Source of the DNA: Hirudinaria manillensis
Lineage: Eukaryota > Annelida > Clitellata > Hirudinida > Hirudinidae
Assembly (NCBI GenBank): GCA_034509925.1
Contig: CM067531.1
Location: 5,984,001 to 6,048,000 of the forward strand
Direction: 5' to 3'
DNA: 64,000 nucleotides
Shown: piece after piece, positions 1-12,612 of the stretch
How positions within the stretch are numbered: position 1 is the stretch's first letter
Layout: each line of letters starts with the position of its first letter
The notes under the pieces: model-generated
What the model was told of the DNA's origin: nothing
What the model saw: the letters and a program-made list of their open reading frames with translations, nothing else
Database searches by the model: none
Position numbers and translations under genes: made by a program

Positions 1-37
1 TTCAAACTGTCAACATGCGCATGCCATAAGCACTCAC

Positions 38-683
38 TGTTCAGAAGATTTGTGGATGGCATCAATGACATATCTAAGAAACTCATGAGCATCTTCTTGC
101 CTTCCCCATCTCAAGTGACCAGCAATGGCTAAAAACCATGAAGCAACAAGTGAAATAATTATACCTTGATTTTAGCATTCATCAAACAACCGACCTTTCA
201 AGTTTCGTAAGATTCCCTGAGGAGCCACAGACGATGCTCCGTTGTTGAAGCAGCTCTTTGTAAGTTGCTTTAATTCACAAATCATGCAAAACTTTTTCAA
301 GTTACCTGATAAAGACTAATGTCAATGACAGAATCAATTAATTTGAATCTAAGAGAATGCGACTAACAGGATTTCTCATGAGCATGTGACTGCAAAAAGT
401 TGAAGAGTGGAGCAGTGTGCATGAGGCATTGAAGAACTGAATTAAGAAAGCAAGTATTGCCCAGATTTTTAAGTCCAACTGCAACTCTTTTCATTTCTCT
501 GCATTCTAGGAGATCTATTAATAAAATACTTTTATAGCAATTATGAATAACTTTTTATTTAAAGTAGCTTTAAGCATTACTATTTGTGCAAATGGAAGAA
601 TCAGGTAACAAGTTATGCTTCTCAGAAGTTAGATCTTTGTTGTTGATGTTTTTAAGGAAATCTGTTGAATGGTTCTTGAGCAT
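38..683 (-). CDS. USP36/USP42-like ubiquitin carboxyl-terminal hydrolase, 5' part, runs off window
   Basis: Cysteine protease of the USP family that removes ubiquitin. Exons read on the minus strand: 683-581 (Met start), 514-368, 305-195 and 128-38, joined in frame. The protein then leaves the window after a GTGAGT donor at 37. Exon 2 carries the catalytic Cys box (GLKNLGNTCFLNSVLQCL). Exon 3 has two CxxC-like cysteines (KFCMICELK) as in USP36/42. Exon 4 has the QEDAHEFLRYVIDA motif typical of the USP36/42 branch. The histidine box and the rest of the catalytic domain are outside the window. The N-terminal extension before the Cys box is short (about 45 residues), so an upstream exon could be missing. 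The family call is from recalled motifs. USP36 is nucleolar in other animals; location here is not shown. Confidence 0.85.
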
Positions 684-1890
684 CTTTTACAACATCCACC
701 CTATAAATGTTTCACGTGGTTGTAGTCACATTAGTGTAAATATTCTTATCCCGATCTTAATAACACGTTAAATAAAAGTTATTAACATGGAGTCAAATCA
801 GTCTCGTCGAAATTCTTGAAGATAATTACTAGAGTCTACATTATCTAATGTTATGCTGGTATGAGATCACCGTATACCACGTGAATTTTTTTGAATATTA
901 TGTTTAAGGCGATCATCTAAATCTTTAAGGTAATCAAAGATGCGAAGTACTCACCCTGACCAGAATTCTATTGTAAAAAATATAATTCTGTTTAATATGT
1001 TCTAATCTATATAAAAAGTTCAATATCAGTCGTGCAACACTTGTGTTTTGAAGTGAGTTTCGAAAACCATGCGAAAAACGCATTCGATTAAAAATCCTTT
1101 TTTAGAAGTTGAAATGTTTATTATACAAAAACAATAATAACTTTTTATAAATTTGAGGTTTTTCTTTAATTTTATATTATTTACAAATTATTGGAAATGA
1201 AAAAGCTCCCTCATTAAACTTATTTATCAATATTACTAGGAATGGGGATAAGCTCTGGATGACAAAGTGCGAGCACAGGAACTCGATGTCCAAATACGAG
1301 CATAAGTACAGTCATTGGAGGCCCAAAAGTACTTAGACAAGTACTCAATATTTGAGTGCCAACACTTCTTTAGTTGTATTATTTAATGTGATGACTTTAG
1401 CCATTTTTCGTTAATTATTGCTGAGGAAAGAGAGGGCACTATGGACTTCCATGCAATAAAAAATAACAGTATCTCCAAGAGATGAACACATTTTTTTAAT
1501 TTATAATATGCAAAAGTGGTGATTTCTAATACACAATACAAAGTATATGCAAGGACCTCAGCAATAAAAAACATACTTTTTAAGTTTCTCTAATTGGATT
1601 CTTAAATTTTTAATTGACTTCTTTTGGCTGATAATAATTCAAAGTAAATAAACTTTTTAATAATTCCTGAAGTTAATCTCGATGCACAAATTGATGGTTA
1701 ATTAACCATTTAACTGGAACGAAAAGAATCCTCTGTTAGCTTACCCATTTTTAACTCTCACTGATCCACCATCAGCATTTATTTATCTAGGATCTCACCC
1801 TTCCCAATATGTCAAGATTTAACATTGCAACTTTATTACAAACTTATTTCTTGAACAATCACCAAAGAACAAACATTGTCCATCAGGAAC
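684..1890. other. Intergenic, AT-rich
   Basis: Sequence between the USP-like gene and the 3' end of cyclin K. It holds the likely cyclin K poly(A) signal on the minus strand (AATAAA at 1837-1832). I see no coding exon or transposon signature here. Confidence 0.6.
1832..1837 (-). promoter_or_regulatory. Likely poly(A) signal of cyclin K
   Basis: AATAAA on the minus strand, 54 bases after the CCNK stop codon; the expected place for a 3' end processing signal. Confidence 0.6.
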
Positions 1891-4198
1891 TCATCTCCAC
1901 TGGTGGATATTGGACTGAGATATATTGAAAGTATTGCCTGGACTTGCATCCTGATAAACGTTCTTCCTTTGAATTCCTTGGAATGCAATATCCCCGTCGC
2001 TGGCCGGATTCTGATGAAATCCTTGTATCGAAGCGACAGTCATCGGTAACTGAATAAGAGCCGGAGTTCCGCCGGGCGGTTGCTGCTGATAAGCATATTG
2101 GAACGACTGCGTATGTCCGACGACCTGCAGACAGGAGTCGATAAAATTCTTTCCTCTAGGATTAATTTCAATAAAAACCTACCTTGGCATGTTGAACTTC
2201 CTGGTTGTGAACGAGCGATTGAATGGACTGAGAGCCTTCCTGATTCATGAAAGAGGAAGCATACATTCCTGTGGCAACGTAGGGATTCGTCTGACTGAAC
2301 TGCTGTTGATGATTGTTTTGTGGAGGGATGGAATTCTGCAAGCCTTGGCACTGAGTTGTGGAAACTGTTTGAATCTGCTGTTTGACAGAAGAAACTGCAA
2401 GAGTTGTGCTGTTCTTTAAATCTGTGATTCAAAAATAGAAGAAAGCTGAATGCATTAACAAAAATGTTAACTCAAGAACATTATAAAGTGCAAAATAGGT
2501 ACACAAACCTGGGCAACCATGATTGGAAGATTGCTTTTTGGCACTTGAAATCTAGTGAATGGAAGATAATTTCAAGTCGTTGCAAAGATGAATTATTGAA
2601 ATTCATTAAATCAAACTGTTGAAGTGGCTTTGGGAGTTTGAACATCTGCAATGTTCAATGGCTGCCTGACAGGAGATTCTGCTTGCTTGTGAGGTGGTTT
2701 TGAATACAAGTCAAGAACTTGATGGCATATATCTACGTCACATGAAATTGGAACAGTGTTATGCATTATGTACAATGTTATATTAAGCATCAAATGGGGC
2801 AAACCTTCAAGCAAGTCCAAAGTGATGTCCTCCACAAAGAATTCATACCATTTCCCTTTGAAGCCAATGGGTTTATTTTGCCAATCATTGATTTCAAACT
2901 TGTTGAGCCTACTGGCCAGGTACATTAGTGCCACAGCAGTAACCTCAGGCTCCCATTGGAGAGAGAGTGTTGTGCACAAGCTGTTTGATATCATGTCATG
3001 AATATTCTACACTTTCATCATGTTGTTTGTCTATTATTAACATGTGTTATAAAACTAGTCAATGATGATGGCACTTCTCCATTAAGAACTGTGCTACGTG
3101 TACTCGAGTGGTATAATAACCATCACACCATGCAGGAGCCATAACATTTAATTTCCATTCAAAATCTTTGCAAAATCTTTACCTGTCATTAATGAAAGTC
3201 CATGACATTTGAACCAACTTTTGAACCTTGGCCTTGTCTCCTTAAAGAAATGAAGAACATCTACAATCACATGTGATGCATAATAGATCTATCACAAATC
3301 CACCTTTGATGAGTTTAGCAAACTTGAGGAGATAGGCGTACGGATGTTCAACCATCAAATCAAACTTTATCGTCTGCAACAAAATGCGCTCCATGGTCAT
3401 GATTTCTTCCTGTAACAGAATAGATCTTAGAAACAGTATGTCACTGAAAAATTAAACAATTGAAAGTAATTGTAGCTAACTGTCAATGAAAGAACATATC
3501 AATTAAAAGCATTCACAACACCTTTGGGTCATCCTTAAAAGTGGCAAATTGAGCCTCTGAAAGCATGGATTTTGTAATTTTTATCAAATCTTTGCACTTC
3601 TTTGGAGTTTCTTCGACTTTTCCGGCCAAGAATAAACAACAGGCAGCTGTTACCTGCCAATGACATGAGTGACGATTCAATCAAATCCTTGAGCAACTAA
3701 TGTCAAGCACTTACACATCTTGGAAACTCCAAAAAAGAATGAAACATGTAGAACCTATGAAAATACACAACACCTGTGGCACAGGTATCATATCTCCTGC
3801 AAAAAGATGCAAAACATATTACCAAATTGCAAGAAATTGTGAGAAATTTCTTCACTAGAAATAATTGCAGTGGTTCCAATTGCATACTTAAATCTAAGCA
3901 GACTTTGTTCGTCATTAATCCAAAAAAATATAATGTAAATAACCACTTTTACGCAGAACCTAATATCATTTCATCCTAATTAGCATGTTCTTGCAGTCTC
4001 AAGGCTTAAACTTTCCGATGGAAGTCAAAAGTAACAAGAGTAATAATAAATAAAAGCTCACAATCCCATCTTTGCCCCAGCATCTATAATAAAACGGGCT
4101 CCGTCTCTGCGGTATCTCGCCTCTGTCTCAGGTGAAATTCCATCTTTAAACGAAGGAGTATTTAGAAGATCTTTTTTGTCATAATACCAGCAGGGCAT
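1891..4198 (-). CDS. CCNK: Cyclin K
   Basis: Cyclin partner of CDK12/CDK13, which phosphorylate the RNA polymerase II C-terminal domain during elongation. Ten exons join in frame to 440 aa: 4198-4062, 3796-3715, 3653-3522, 3409-3304, 3240-3183, 2980-2805, 2732-2617, 2551-2509, 2421-2183, 2124-1891 (stop TGA 1893-1891). Family landmarks in order: [11 protein letters not shown] near the start, [65 protein letters not shown] and [11 protein letters not shown]. These cover both cyclin folds. The C-terminal 150 residues are Gln/Ser/Pro-rich, as in other cyclin Ks, though shorter than the proline-rich human tail. An in-frame upstream Met at 4258 is possible but does not add conserved sequence. A poly(A) signal lies about 55 bases past the stop. 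Several introns are only 60-130 nt and use unusual GTTTGN donors. Confidence 0.95.
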
Positions 4199-5229
4199 TG
4201 TTAGGATAAAAGTTAGTTTATAAAAGCGATTCCAGAAAAATAAAAGCAACGATAGCAATAGCCAGAATATTTGATATCAATTCGTAAACATATAAACAAT
4301 CTCCAAAAAAGAAGCCGAACTATACAAATGTGAATAATCAAACTTATTTAGAAAATTATATCTCGAATTTCTAATTAAAAACTTTTATTAACCAAAGTGT
4401 TCTAATTTATTACTCATTTTAAAATGCATTAATTTACCTGGAGAATTAATGTGTTAAATGTAAAAACATTCTCAAAGAGTAGACAACAGAAGATTTCTAA
4501 AAATTGTGTCTTATTTTCGGTCTTCATTAGGTTTCTTACCAGCCGAATATCATTTTTTCAACAAATTTTGCGCTTAGTGGTCAGCGGCATTTGCACAATC
4601 ACAAAATAATTTGTTGCTCCCAAAATTATAAGAACAAAAGAATATTTTGCCATCCTTTTGACTTGACTCTAACAACTCAACAACAATTTAAAATACAGCT
4701 TTAAAGGGATTTGCCGCCTTTGGTTACAACTTGCGATAAATTACAATAATTTCCGAGCAATCTGATCAATCGAGAACAGGGGTGGACTTTCCTTGGTGGA
4801 TCTCATTGTCGCAATGACTGGATGTTTATTAAGATTGTTTATTAAAAATTGATAAGTTCCACCCGGATAAGTGACTGGCAAAAGCTAACTCGATGGCAGT
4901 GAGTTTCATAGACTGACCATACTGCCTGTGAGTTAAAAATGCTGCACGAAAGCGCTTTTAAGTTTATGTTTAGTTGAAAATATTTAATTTGAAGTGAATC
5001 TATGATTTCCGTCAAGTAGAAAAAGATGTTGGATTAGGTAATGTCATTGCTAAAAAAAATTGTAATTAATCGAGACTGATATGTTTCATAAATAACTTAT
5101 GACATTGATAAATGTTTCTTCATCAAAATAACGTCATCAATATTTCTGCAGGATTTGTTTATGCAGTTAAAATTGTTGAGTTTTTGAATGGAAAACTTGG
5201 AGAAATTGAAGTTTGGAGGCGACTGATAA
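4199..5229. other. Divergent intergenic region
   Basis: About 1 kb between the start of cyclin K (minus) and the start of the 430-aa gene (plus), so it presumably holds both promoters. No TATA box or other element stands out clearly, and I see no coding exon. Confidence 0.5.
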
Positions 5230-6580
5230 ATGCCGAAACATCTCATGAATGATCGCTCGATTCACCGCGAATCTGAAGACTTTTACAACAGATTTAGCTG
5301 CATTATCACATCGAATTCATCCAGACCAACATCACATGGGCAAGGACATATTTCTTCGCTTACTCCTCGTCTAAATCAACGCACAAACCAATGTTTCTTT
5401 CCTACAAGTGAGCCAAATCTAATACGAACCAACAGAGCGCATTCACAGTTTTCAGTCTTTCCGAGGAGAAGTTTCTCGAAATCAGGAGTTCAGATTTTCT
5501 CGCCAAGACAGTCAATGAACAAGTACGCGTAATGTTTTCGTTAATTTTTGAAAGTGCATTTACTCAAGATATCCTCGCAGGTTGTATTCGGCCTCAGAAC
5601 TTTTCGTACGTCATCCTTCCCCCGAAGAATGCGAAAGTAGTTTTGCAAAGGCGAGCATCAATCGCAAGATTTCATTTCAGCCTGGAAAGAATTTAATTCA
5701 ACGAGGGTCATGTTTTACTCCCACTCGAATATCAACACCAGGTTGCACGATGACATCCGAATCACCTTTTGTTTCGAGAACAGATCACAACTCAGCAAAC
5801 GGTGAGTCGAGTTATAGCAATTTCTCCAACGAGGGCGCAGGATTTCACTGGAATAAACAGATCATTAAGTCAAGACAGCCGCAGTCAAGAGACCGCCAAT
5901 GTACTGTTTATCCTTCCGATTGTCTTCAAGGAGGTATGGGGATCAGCACGTCGGAAAAGATTAGAAAACTACACGATTCCTTCCACAAAATGAACTCCAA
6001 GCGGCAAGTTGAAAGTAGAAAACCAAGCGACTATTCATTCAACGCCACACCACCGAATATTAATGAAATTCACATTGAAGAATCGCCACATCCAATACTC
6101 AAGTCGAATGAAGAAACAAGGATCTGTAGCATTTTAAGGGAAGCCTTAGGCGATTGCATAACTCTACCTCACGGAAGGAATATTGGGTGCCAAAGTAGTT
6201 GCTCGTATTACGGGGATAAAATCGTTTTGAAACCATTGTTGAGGTTTGAATCCGTTGACAGAAGTCACAAAAGTACCAACCCAAAGGCAAGACCAATTAA
6301 AGATGCCAATGAAGTTCCCCATGTTGGAATGTCGAATATGACTTTATCTAATTTTCCAGTCGAAAAGGAAACTTGTGAGAAGCAAATTTTGGGTAGGATG
6401 TCCGACGATATCGTCGGCGTTGCTAATGACAACGACAACAACAACAACTTAGCCTTAGAAACAGAGGAATTCTTGCGCGAGGCCAAAGTAAGCAGCGACG
6501 ATGAAAGTCTGGACATGACTGACGAAGGAATTCAAGCCCTACTCATGCCAATCGTCCTAAACTTTTTGTCCGAACAATGA
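5230..6580 (+). CDS. Unrecognised 430-aa hydrophilic protein
   Basis: Two exons: 5230-5522 and 5581-6580, with a 58-nt intron (donor GTACGC, acceptor CTCGCAG). Splicing joins MNK to LYSASELF in frame and gives 430 aa. The start is the first ATG of the open frame. The protein is rich in Ser, Asn, Arg and Glu, with no signal peptide, membrane segment or domain that I recognise. The first 100 residues are basic and Ser/Arg-rich. The last 50 are acidic (a D/N run, then DDESLDMTDE) and end in a hydrophobic stretch, ALLMPIVLNFLSEQ. Two AATAAA signals follow (6596-6601 and 6668-6673). Long open frame, clean splice and poly(A) signal make it a real gene; its function is unknown. Its composition suggests an intrinsically disordered protein. 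Confidence 0.8.
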
Positions 6581-7461
6581 GTCTACGAAGTTTTAAATAA
6601 ATTGAGTCAAAAATATTATATTCACTAAAATCAAGCATCAAAGATTTGGAGCTTTTAAGACGTAGGAAATAAATTTGTTTCTAAGAGAAGTTATTGGCTA
6701 GTAAAAATTAATGAAAAAAATATCTTTAAACTGTCGAGTCAGTGAAGCTAACTGAAAAAAGAGTAGGAAAGAACTTGAATCTCGCGAACAGATTAGCCCG
6801 TAGAACTGCATTACATGTGAACAGCCAAGGGAGGGGTCTGCACCCGCCAGGGGTCGCGCTTTCTACATCGATGAATTACATGAAGACGCCTTTTTCCACT
6901 TTGTTCTCGCCCTCTCGATCTGCATTTACCTCGTTCACCTATGTTTGTTCATCTTGGGAATTAAGTCACTTTTTTTTTTAAAACTTTATTGGCAAATGTG
7001 ATGTTTTAACACAAACAGGCTCCCAAAATAAGATGAAAACAATTGGGGTAAGTTAGTGTAGGAGTAACTTGAATCAGTTAAAAGCGTTGGAGAATCATTA
7101 TCATCTCTTCAACCATCTTCAGAAGTCCATGAGAGGTGTAAAGTCGCAAATCATGCAATAATAATATCACAATAACATTCACAATAACATAAATTTAAAT
7201 ACGAGTCAATAAATAAAAGAATTTGATTCATAAATAAAATGAAATTTAACATTGGATTCATTGAATTGTTTGCATTTCAAATCATACCCAAAAATAGATA
7301 TTATGATATAAAGGCAAGCATGCAGCTGATAAGCACATTTGTCCAAGTCCTGCTAATATGAAGTCTACAAATTAATGCAGTTTGATAAATGCAAGGCAGA
7401 TTTTAAGGCATTTCAAGTTGTTGTTGTTATTGAACGTTGATAATTATTATGCTCTCTGGAT
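6581..7461. other. Intergenic, two convergent 3' ends
   Basis: Contains the poly(A) signals of the upstream plus-strand gene and a minus-strand AATAAA (6990-6985) that could serve the MICAL-like gene. The open frame around 6742-6981 has no splice or homology support. Confidence 0.5.
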
Positions 7462-8494
7462 TTAAGTACTTTCTTTAACCACTTGCTGCTTGTTCTTGTT
7501 CTTCTTTCGCTTGGAAGACCTTAAAAATTTGAACCCTCCAAAGCGTTTGCTCTTTTTCTTGCTCGATTTTGGATCTTAAAATAAAAAATTGAATAAAAAA
7601 TTTTAACTTGACTAGAAGAATAATCACAGATTCATCAAAATGCAGGCCTCTAAAACATCCTCTTCACAACTTATCTAATCGGGAAGGCCAGTGCACATTT
7701 TGTCAAAACATTCAAAAATCACAACAAACTATCGAGCAGGCAAGCCTTACTTGTAATTGCTAATTTACTTATTAATTAATTATGCAAAAAATTTGTTAAG
7801 GAATAATATTTTAAACCACTCACTGTCAAGCAATTTCTTGTACTGCTCGTCTTCTTCCACATATCTGTTGAACAATAATGTTGTTGAAAACAATAATGCG
7901 ATAAGATATAACAATACAAAAACAATACGAGCCAAAATAATAAACAAAAAAAATGATGACGACCTTATTCTGTCAGTCTCGATTGATTCAATGATACTGT
8001 TGCGAGATTCAACGATTTTCACGATTTCTGCCAAAATCTGAGCCTCAACCTTCTTTTCTTCTGCATTTTTCTCTGCATCTGATTAAATTATAATAATAGG
8101 TAATTACATTTTCATTATCAACTTAACTTATTCATTTTATTTGTTAATGAATGAATAGTTAATGATTGTAGTAGTAAAACCAACATTTTGGTTTAATTCA
8201 AAACATCCAACAACACACATTGAAGTTACACTTCAAAGTAAAATAAAAATTTATTTATTTAAAAAAATAAAACTTTTATTTAATAATTTAAAAACACTTT
8301 TTATTTAATAGTATCAAAAATGAACTAAAATTGAAAACTAATTAAGAATAATTTCCAATGAATACGTGAAAATTTGTTAATTTTCACATAAAATAAAAGA
8401 GGTGACATCAGTTTCAAGAGGAAGTTTGTGACTAGTTGGCAATTTATTATAATCAATTATTCATATTTTGCACAGAATACATGCTCATGAATTA

Positions 8495-8528
<34 letters not shown>

Positions 8529-11506
8529 GAATGTTATAAAATAAAATATGTCCATCCCTAAATTCACTGATCTCCCTGAAACATTAACATTTCCAGAAAT
8601 TAAAAGTTGAATCCAACTGCACCTGGGATGTTGAGCAAGAATCGATATTGATATTCCAACTCCTCGTGATGCTTCTCAAGGATCTGCTGCTGCCTCCTGA
8701 ATAATAATTACACATTAATAGTAATAAAGTATCGTTATTATTACTAACTATTATTATTGCCAGTCATATTGCTATAACTGGCACAATTAATGAGGTTATA
8801 TAGAATCTTCTGGCATCTGTGCACAGCATCAATGGCTTAATACCAATCAAGTTAGCAATAGGGGGGATCTTCAGTGTTTCAGAATCCCAAAAGCTTCAGA
8901 AGCTTGGATCTTTCAGGTAACACAGAGACGTAGTTACATTAGTTGGATACTTTCAATAAAGTTTATCCTTTCATTAATAGTTTAGGCACCCACAGTTCAT
9001 TATATGTTATAGTAATTACATTTAATGGTGAAAACAACAACAACAACAACAACAACAACAATAATAACAACAAAGCAAGTCAATATAAAGCTTTGCCTAA
9101 TTTTATATTCACATTTCGTGTGGTTTTATTGCCCAAGGATTTAATCCTTGCAAATCCCCTTTGCTTTTCTTTTAAGTTCTCAAGGTTCGACCTCTGGTGG
9201 TCGTTAAAAGTTAATCGTTAAAAAATAATAATTCCTAAATATTTAACCAGTAAAAAAATTAATTACTGGTAAATAAGTTCAGACTCCTCCCTTATGAGTT
9301 CTGATCTTTTCTTGACAAGCTTTAGCCAATTCTTCATCATTTCTTCCTCTTGTTCCATTTTTTCCTCTGATCCTTCAAGCACAGTAATGAAATTACATTA
9401 AAACAATAAACCACCGAGAACGACCATCGTGGGCGTCGTCATCAATATCATCATCATCATCGCCACAAGGCACAAACCTTTTCTTATGGCTTCCTCCAAT
9501 TCCCTGCCACTATCTTCAACTTCAACCAACTTTCCATCGAGTTCCTTCAGTTTCAAAGTAATTTCAACTTCGGTCGGAGATTCCTCTGCAGACACCTGCA
9601 AAAAACCAAAGGAAGTGCTTTCATAAATCGCGGACAATCGCTTCGTTTGGTCAGATTTTTTGCAAAGATCCCCCAAAATTAAACTGACCTGCGACAATTA
9701 ATCTCAACAAAATTTATGAAGTTTAAAAAAGCCCTCATCTCTCAAGAGCAATTATATTTCAAAACCTTACAATTATGTACCTTACAAAACCTTACAATCT
9801 TATGTAGGCCATAAGAATTAAAATAAATACAAGCAGAACACGATAACCTCACCTTCCTCCTGGCAACATTCGAGTATTTCCAGAATTTTATTCTGGAAAC
9901 CTTCGGGCATTTCGGGTCGACCCCCGCGTCGGAAACTCCGACGACTTTTTTAATTTTGTCGCTCGAAATGTTCCTCTGAAACACTCCCTCCTTTGCAGAA
10001 GTCTTCCAGTTTTCCAGGTCAGGTTGGTTCATTGATTTCTCAAGGTCCTTCTCCTTTTCCAAAGAATTTTCATCGTTTTTCAATTTTGAGGTGTTTTGAT
10101 TCAAGGTGGTCAACTTGATGGGAATGCTTAATTTTTCGTCTTTCTGTGATTTTGATTTTTGGGATCCAATCGCTTCTAAATCACCATGGGGTTTCTGAGG
10201 GGACTTTGAGGCAAAAAATGATGATCTGGCAGCCTTCGGAGAGGTCTTTTCTAGGTGAATATTTGAGTTGCAAGTGGTTGGCGTTGCTTTTGGTATTGTT
10301 TTGGTAGGAGAAGCAACTGTTGAAAATTTAGTAATGGAGAAGGATGTTGCTTTTGATACGGAATTCTTTTCAGGTTTGGAAGTGGAAATGTCAATAGCAG
10401 GTTTTGATGGGATTTCATTTGGAAGAATCGCTTTTGATGTGACAGCAGGAGTGCTTCCTTTTGGGGTGAGGTCGGTCTTCTGAAGGAATTCCAGTCGACT
10501 GTCTGCCTTTGAGTCTTTTTGAATCCCAATTTTTGGTTTCACTGCTGCATTGTAACTGTCTTTGGATGAGATTGAAGATTTTGTGTCTGTTGCTGTTGGA
10601 ATGTTCTTTAACTTACTGAAGAGATGGTCCCCTTTGCCGATTTGAGAAGTCGGAGTTGCCAAAACTGGAGCTTTGGAGGTAGAGTCATTGTGAGAATTGA
10701 GCTCATTCTTTGAAGCAACTGTAGGATTTTTTAAGTTGGCAGAGCTTTCTAAACGTCTGGAGGCTTCCAGGAGTTGTTCCGTTCCCTTGTTTCTCTCCAG
10801 GGACGAGATTCGACCGAGTTCTCGGAAGCAATGCCTGTGGTACAACTTGCCTCCGACGATGTGCCTTTCGAGGATGTAAACTTTCTTTTTGCACTTCAGA
10901 CACTTGTCGTCGAGGGTGCCTCGTTTTCCAGGCTGATCGTAATTTTATCCGTCGTTATCATCATCACATAATCGAGCATAATTACAATTAACTTTAACGG
11001 TAATTGGTAAAAGTTAAAATAGTTATAAAAGCTAGTTAAGCCATGTTTTCAAGATGATTCCAAAGGATGCAGACCGCTGCTCTCGAGAGCACGGCCCGAA
11101 CGACCCGAGCACCTGAACGACCATGCAATCAAAAAGTTGAAGCACCTGCAGGTCAACTTTGATTGGTGCAACTTTCTTCTCAGGTTGTGAGTACTGCACA
11201 GAACTCGAAGGACGTTTCGTCGCCACTTTGACCGACGGACCTCCATCTGCGAAGAATCGTCGTTCTTTGAATTCGTATTCTTAATTGCATTGCAAGCTCA
11301 TGTCGACGTCAGAGGATATGATTTACTACGTCAATGAGAATCATTGGAATGTAACAATTCTAAGATGTTCATTGATGCTATGGGTCTGTTTTTAATGGTC
11401 TTATAAACTGTGAAAAGCAATAATAATAATAATGATAATGATAACGATAATAACAATAACAATAATTATAATTATAATAATGATGATGACGATGACGATG
11501 ACGATG

Positions 11507-11580
<74 letters not shown>

Positions 11581-12612
11581 TAGTATTAATAAACCATATT
11601 AACTAATCCTGAATTATGCAACAAGGAGACTTAACCAATTCATCATTAATTTCTCCACAAAGCAAATGAAAATATACAAATACTTTTCTTAAACAATCAT
11701 CATCATCATCACTGAGGTTAATTCTTCATCACCAACATCAACATCATCATCATCAATAACACCACCACCATCATCATCATCATCACCATTAATAATATTA
11801 TTATCATGAAAACTGAGAAATACCTAAAAAAAATATGCTTGAATGATGTAATTCTAATTTATGTAGATTTAAATTAAATTGAAATTAACAACTTTTAAAT
11901 AATACATATTTGCACAATACAAAATAAAAAATAAATAAAATCTAATGACAGAAAAGATAGCAAGACAAACAACCTTTGGGCTTGTTATGGAAATAATTGT
12001 AGTATTGTGACACATAGGTAATTATGCACAGTTTGTCTGGAACAGTCATTTCCACCATGTCCTCAGGATCCAAAAGTGCTGGGATTCCAAGGCTCAAAGC
12101 AGCATCAAAAGCCTTTAGAAGTCATAATGGGATAATTGAAAAGCTATTATCCACTTCAATAATTGGTCTAATTAAGATGTATTCATAGAAGTATTATCAA
12201 CATTTTCCAAATTAAAACAAATAATTTCTTAAATTTCTCATTATTATGCCAAAAACATTGCTAATTCATTTGCTATAGATTCAAAGGCCATGTAAGGAAA
12301 TTGTAAAATGATATCACAAACTCTTCAGAAATCCAGACAAAACTTACGAACCAGTTTTGAATTTCCAAATGTATCGTTCGGAGGCAATGAATCATAGTCT
12401 CTTGAAAGTGCAAAAATTATATTCAAAAATAATAACTCTTTAGATTCAAATACAAGCAACAATTACATCAAGTCTGGTCGATATCTATGAATTATCGCAC
12501 AGAATGCAAGTCCACTCTTCCATGAAGATGTAAAATTAGTTAACGTGACATGATTATATCCTTCACACTGGGCCTTGCACCATTTCAATAGACCTGCTAT
12601 TTTGGCTGCCAT
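7462..12612 (-). CDS. MICAL-like protein (CH - partial LIM - bMERB)
   Basis: Adaptor of the MICAL-like (MICALL) family; such proteins bind Rab GTPases through the bMERB domain and act in endosomal traffic. Eleven exons join in frame to 693 aa: 12612-12467, 12400-12352, 12112-11974, 11246-11146, 10932-9853, 9595-9478, 9372-9267, 8696-8623, 8078-7964, 7864-7824, 7574-7462. Residues 1-110 are a calponin-homology domain ([64 protein letters not shown]). A LIM half-domain follows ([18 protein letters not shown]...YHRHC). One 1080-bp exon then codes a Ser/Lys/Pro-rich linker of about 320 residues. From residue 506 to about 650 comes the bMERB coiled coil ([57 protein letters not shown]). The tail is very basic. 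It has no N-terminal monooxygenase, so it is MICALL rather than MICAL. The second LIM zinc finger is not seen. Confidence 0.9.
8486..8528. repeat. (ATT)n microsatellite
   Basis: About 14 uninterrupted ATT units inside an intron of the MICAL-like gene. Confidence 0.9.
9033..9073. repeat. (AAC)n microsatellite
   Basis: AAC-type trinucleotide run in an intron of the MICAL-like gene; it produces the Asn run in an unrelated open frame. Confidence 0.85.
11420..11800. repeat. Compound trinucleotide microsatellite
   Basis: Adjoining AAT, GATGAC and CAT-type runs: a long (AAT)n at about 11505-11577 and (CAT)n blocks at 11697-11790, all within the large MICAL-like intron between exons 3 and 4. Confidence 0.85.

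Noticed and set aside
7757-8041. Plus-strand open frame over MICAL-like exons
   Set aside because: Antisense shadow of the bMERB exons, which are supported by homology and splice phase.
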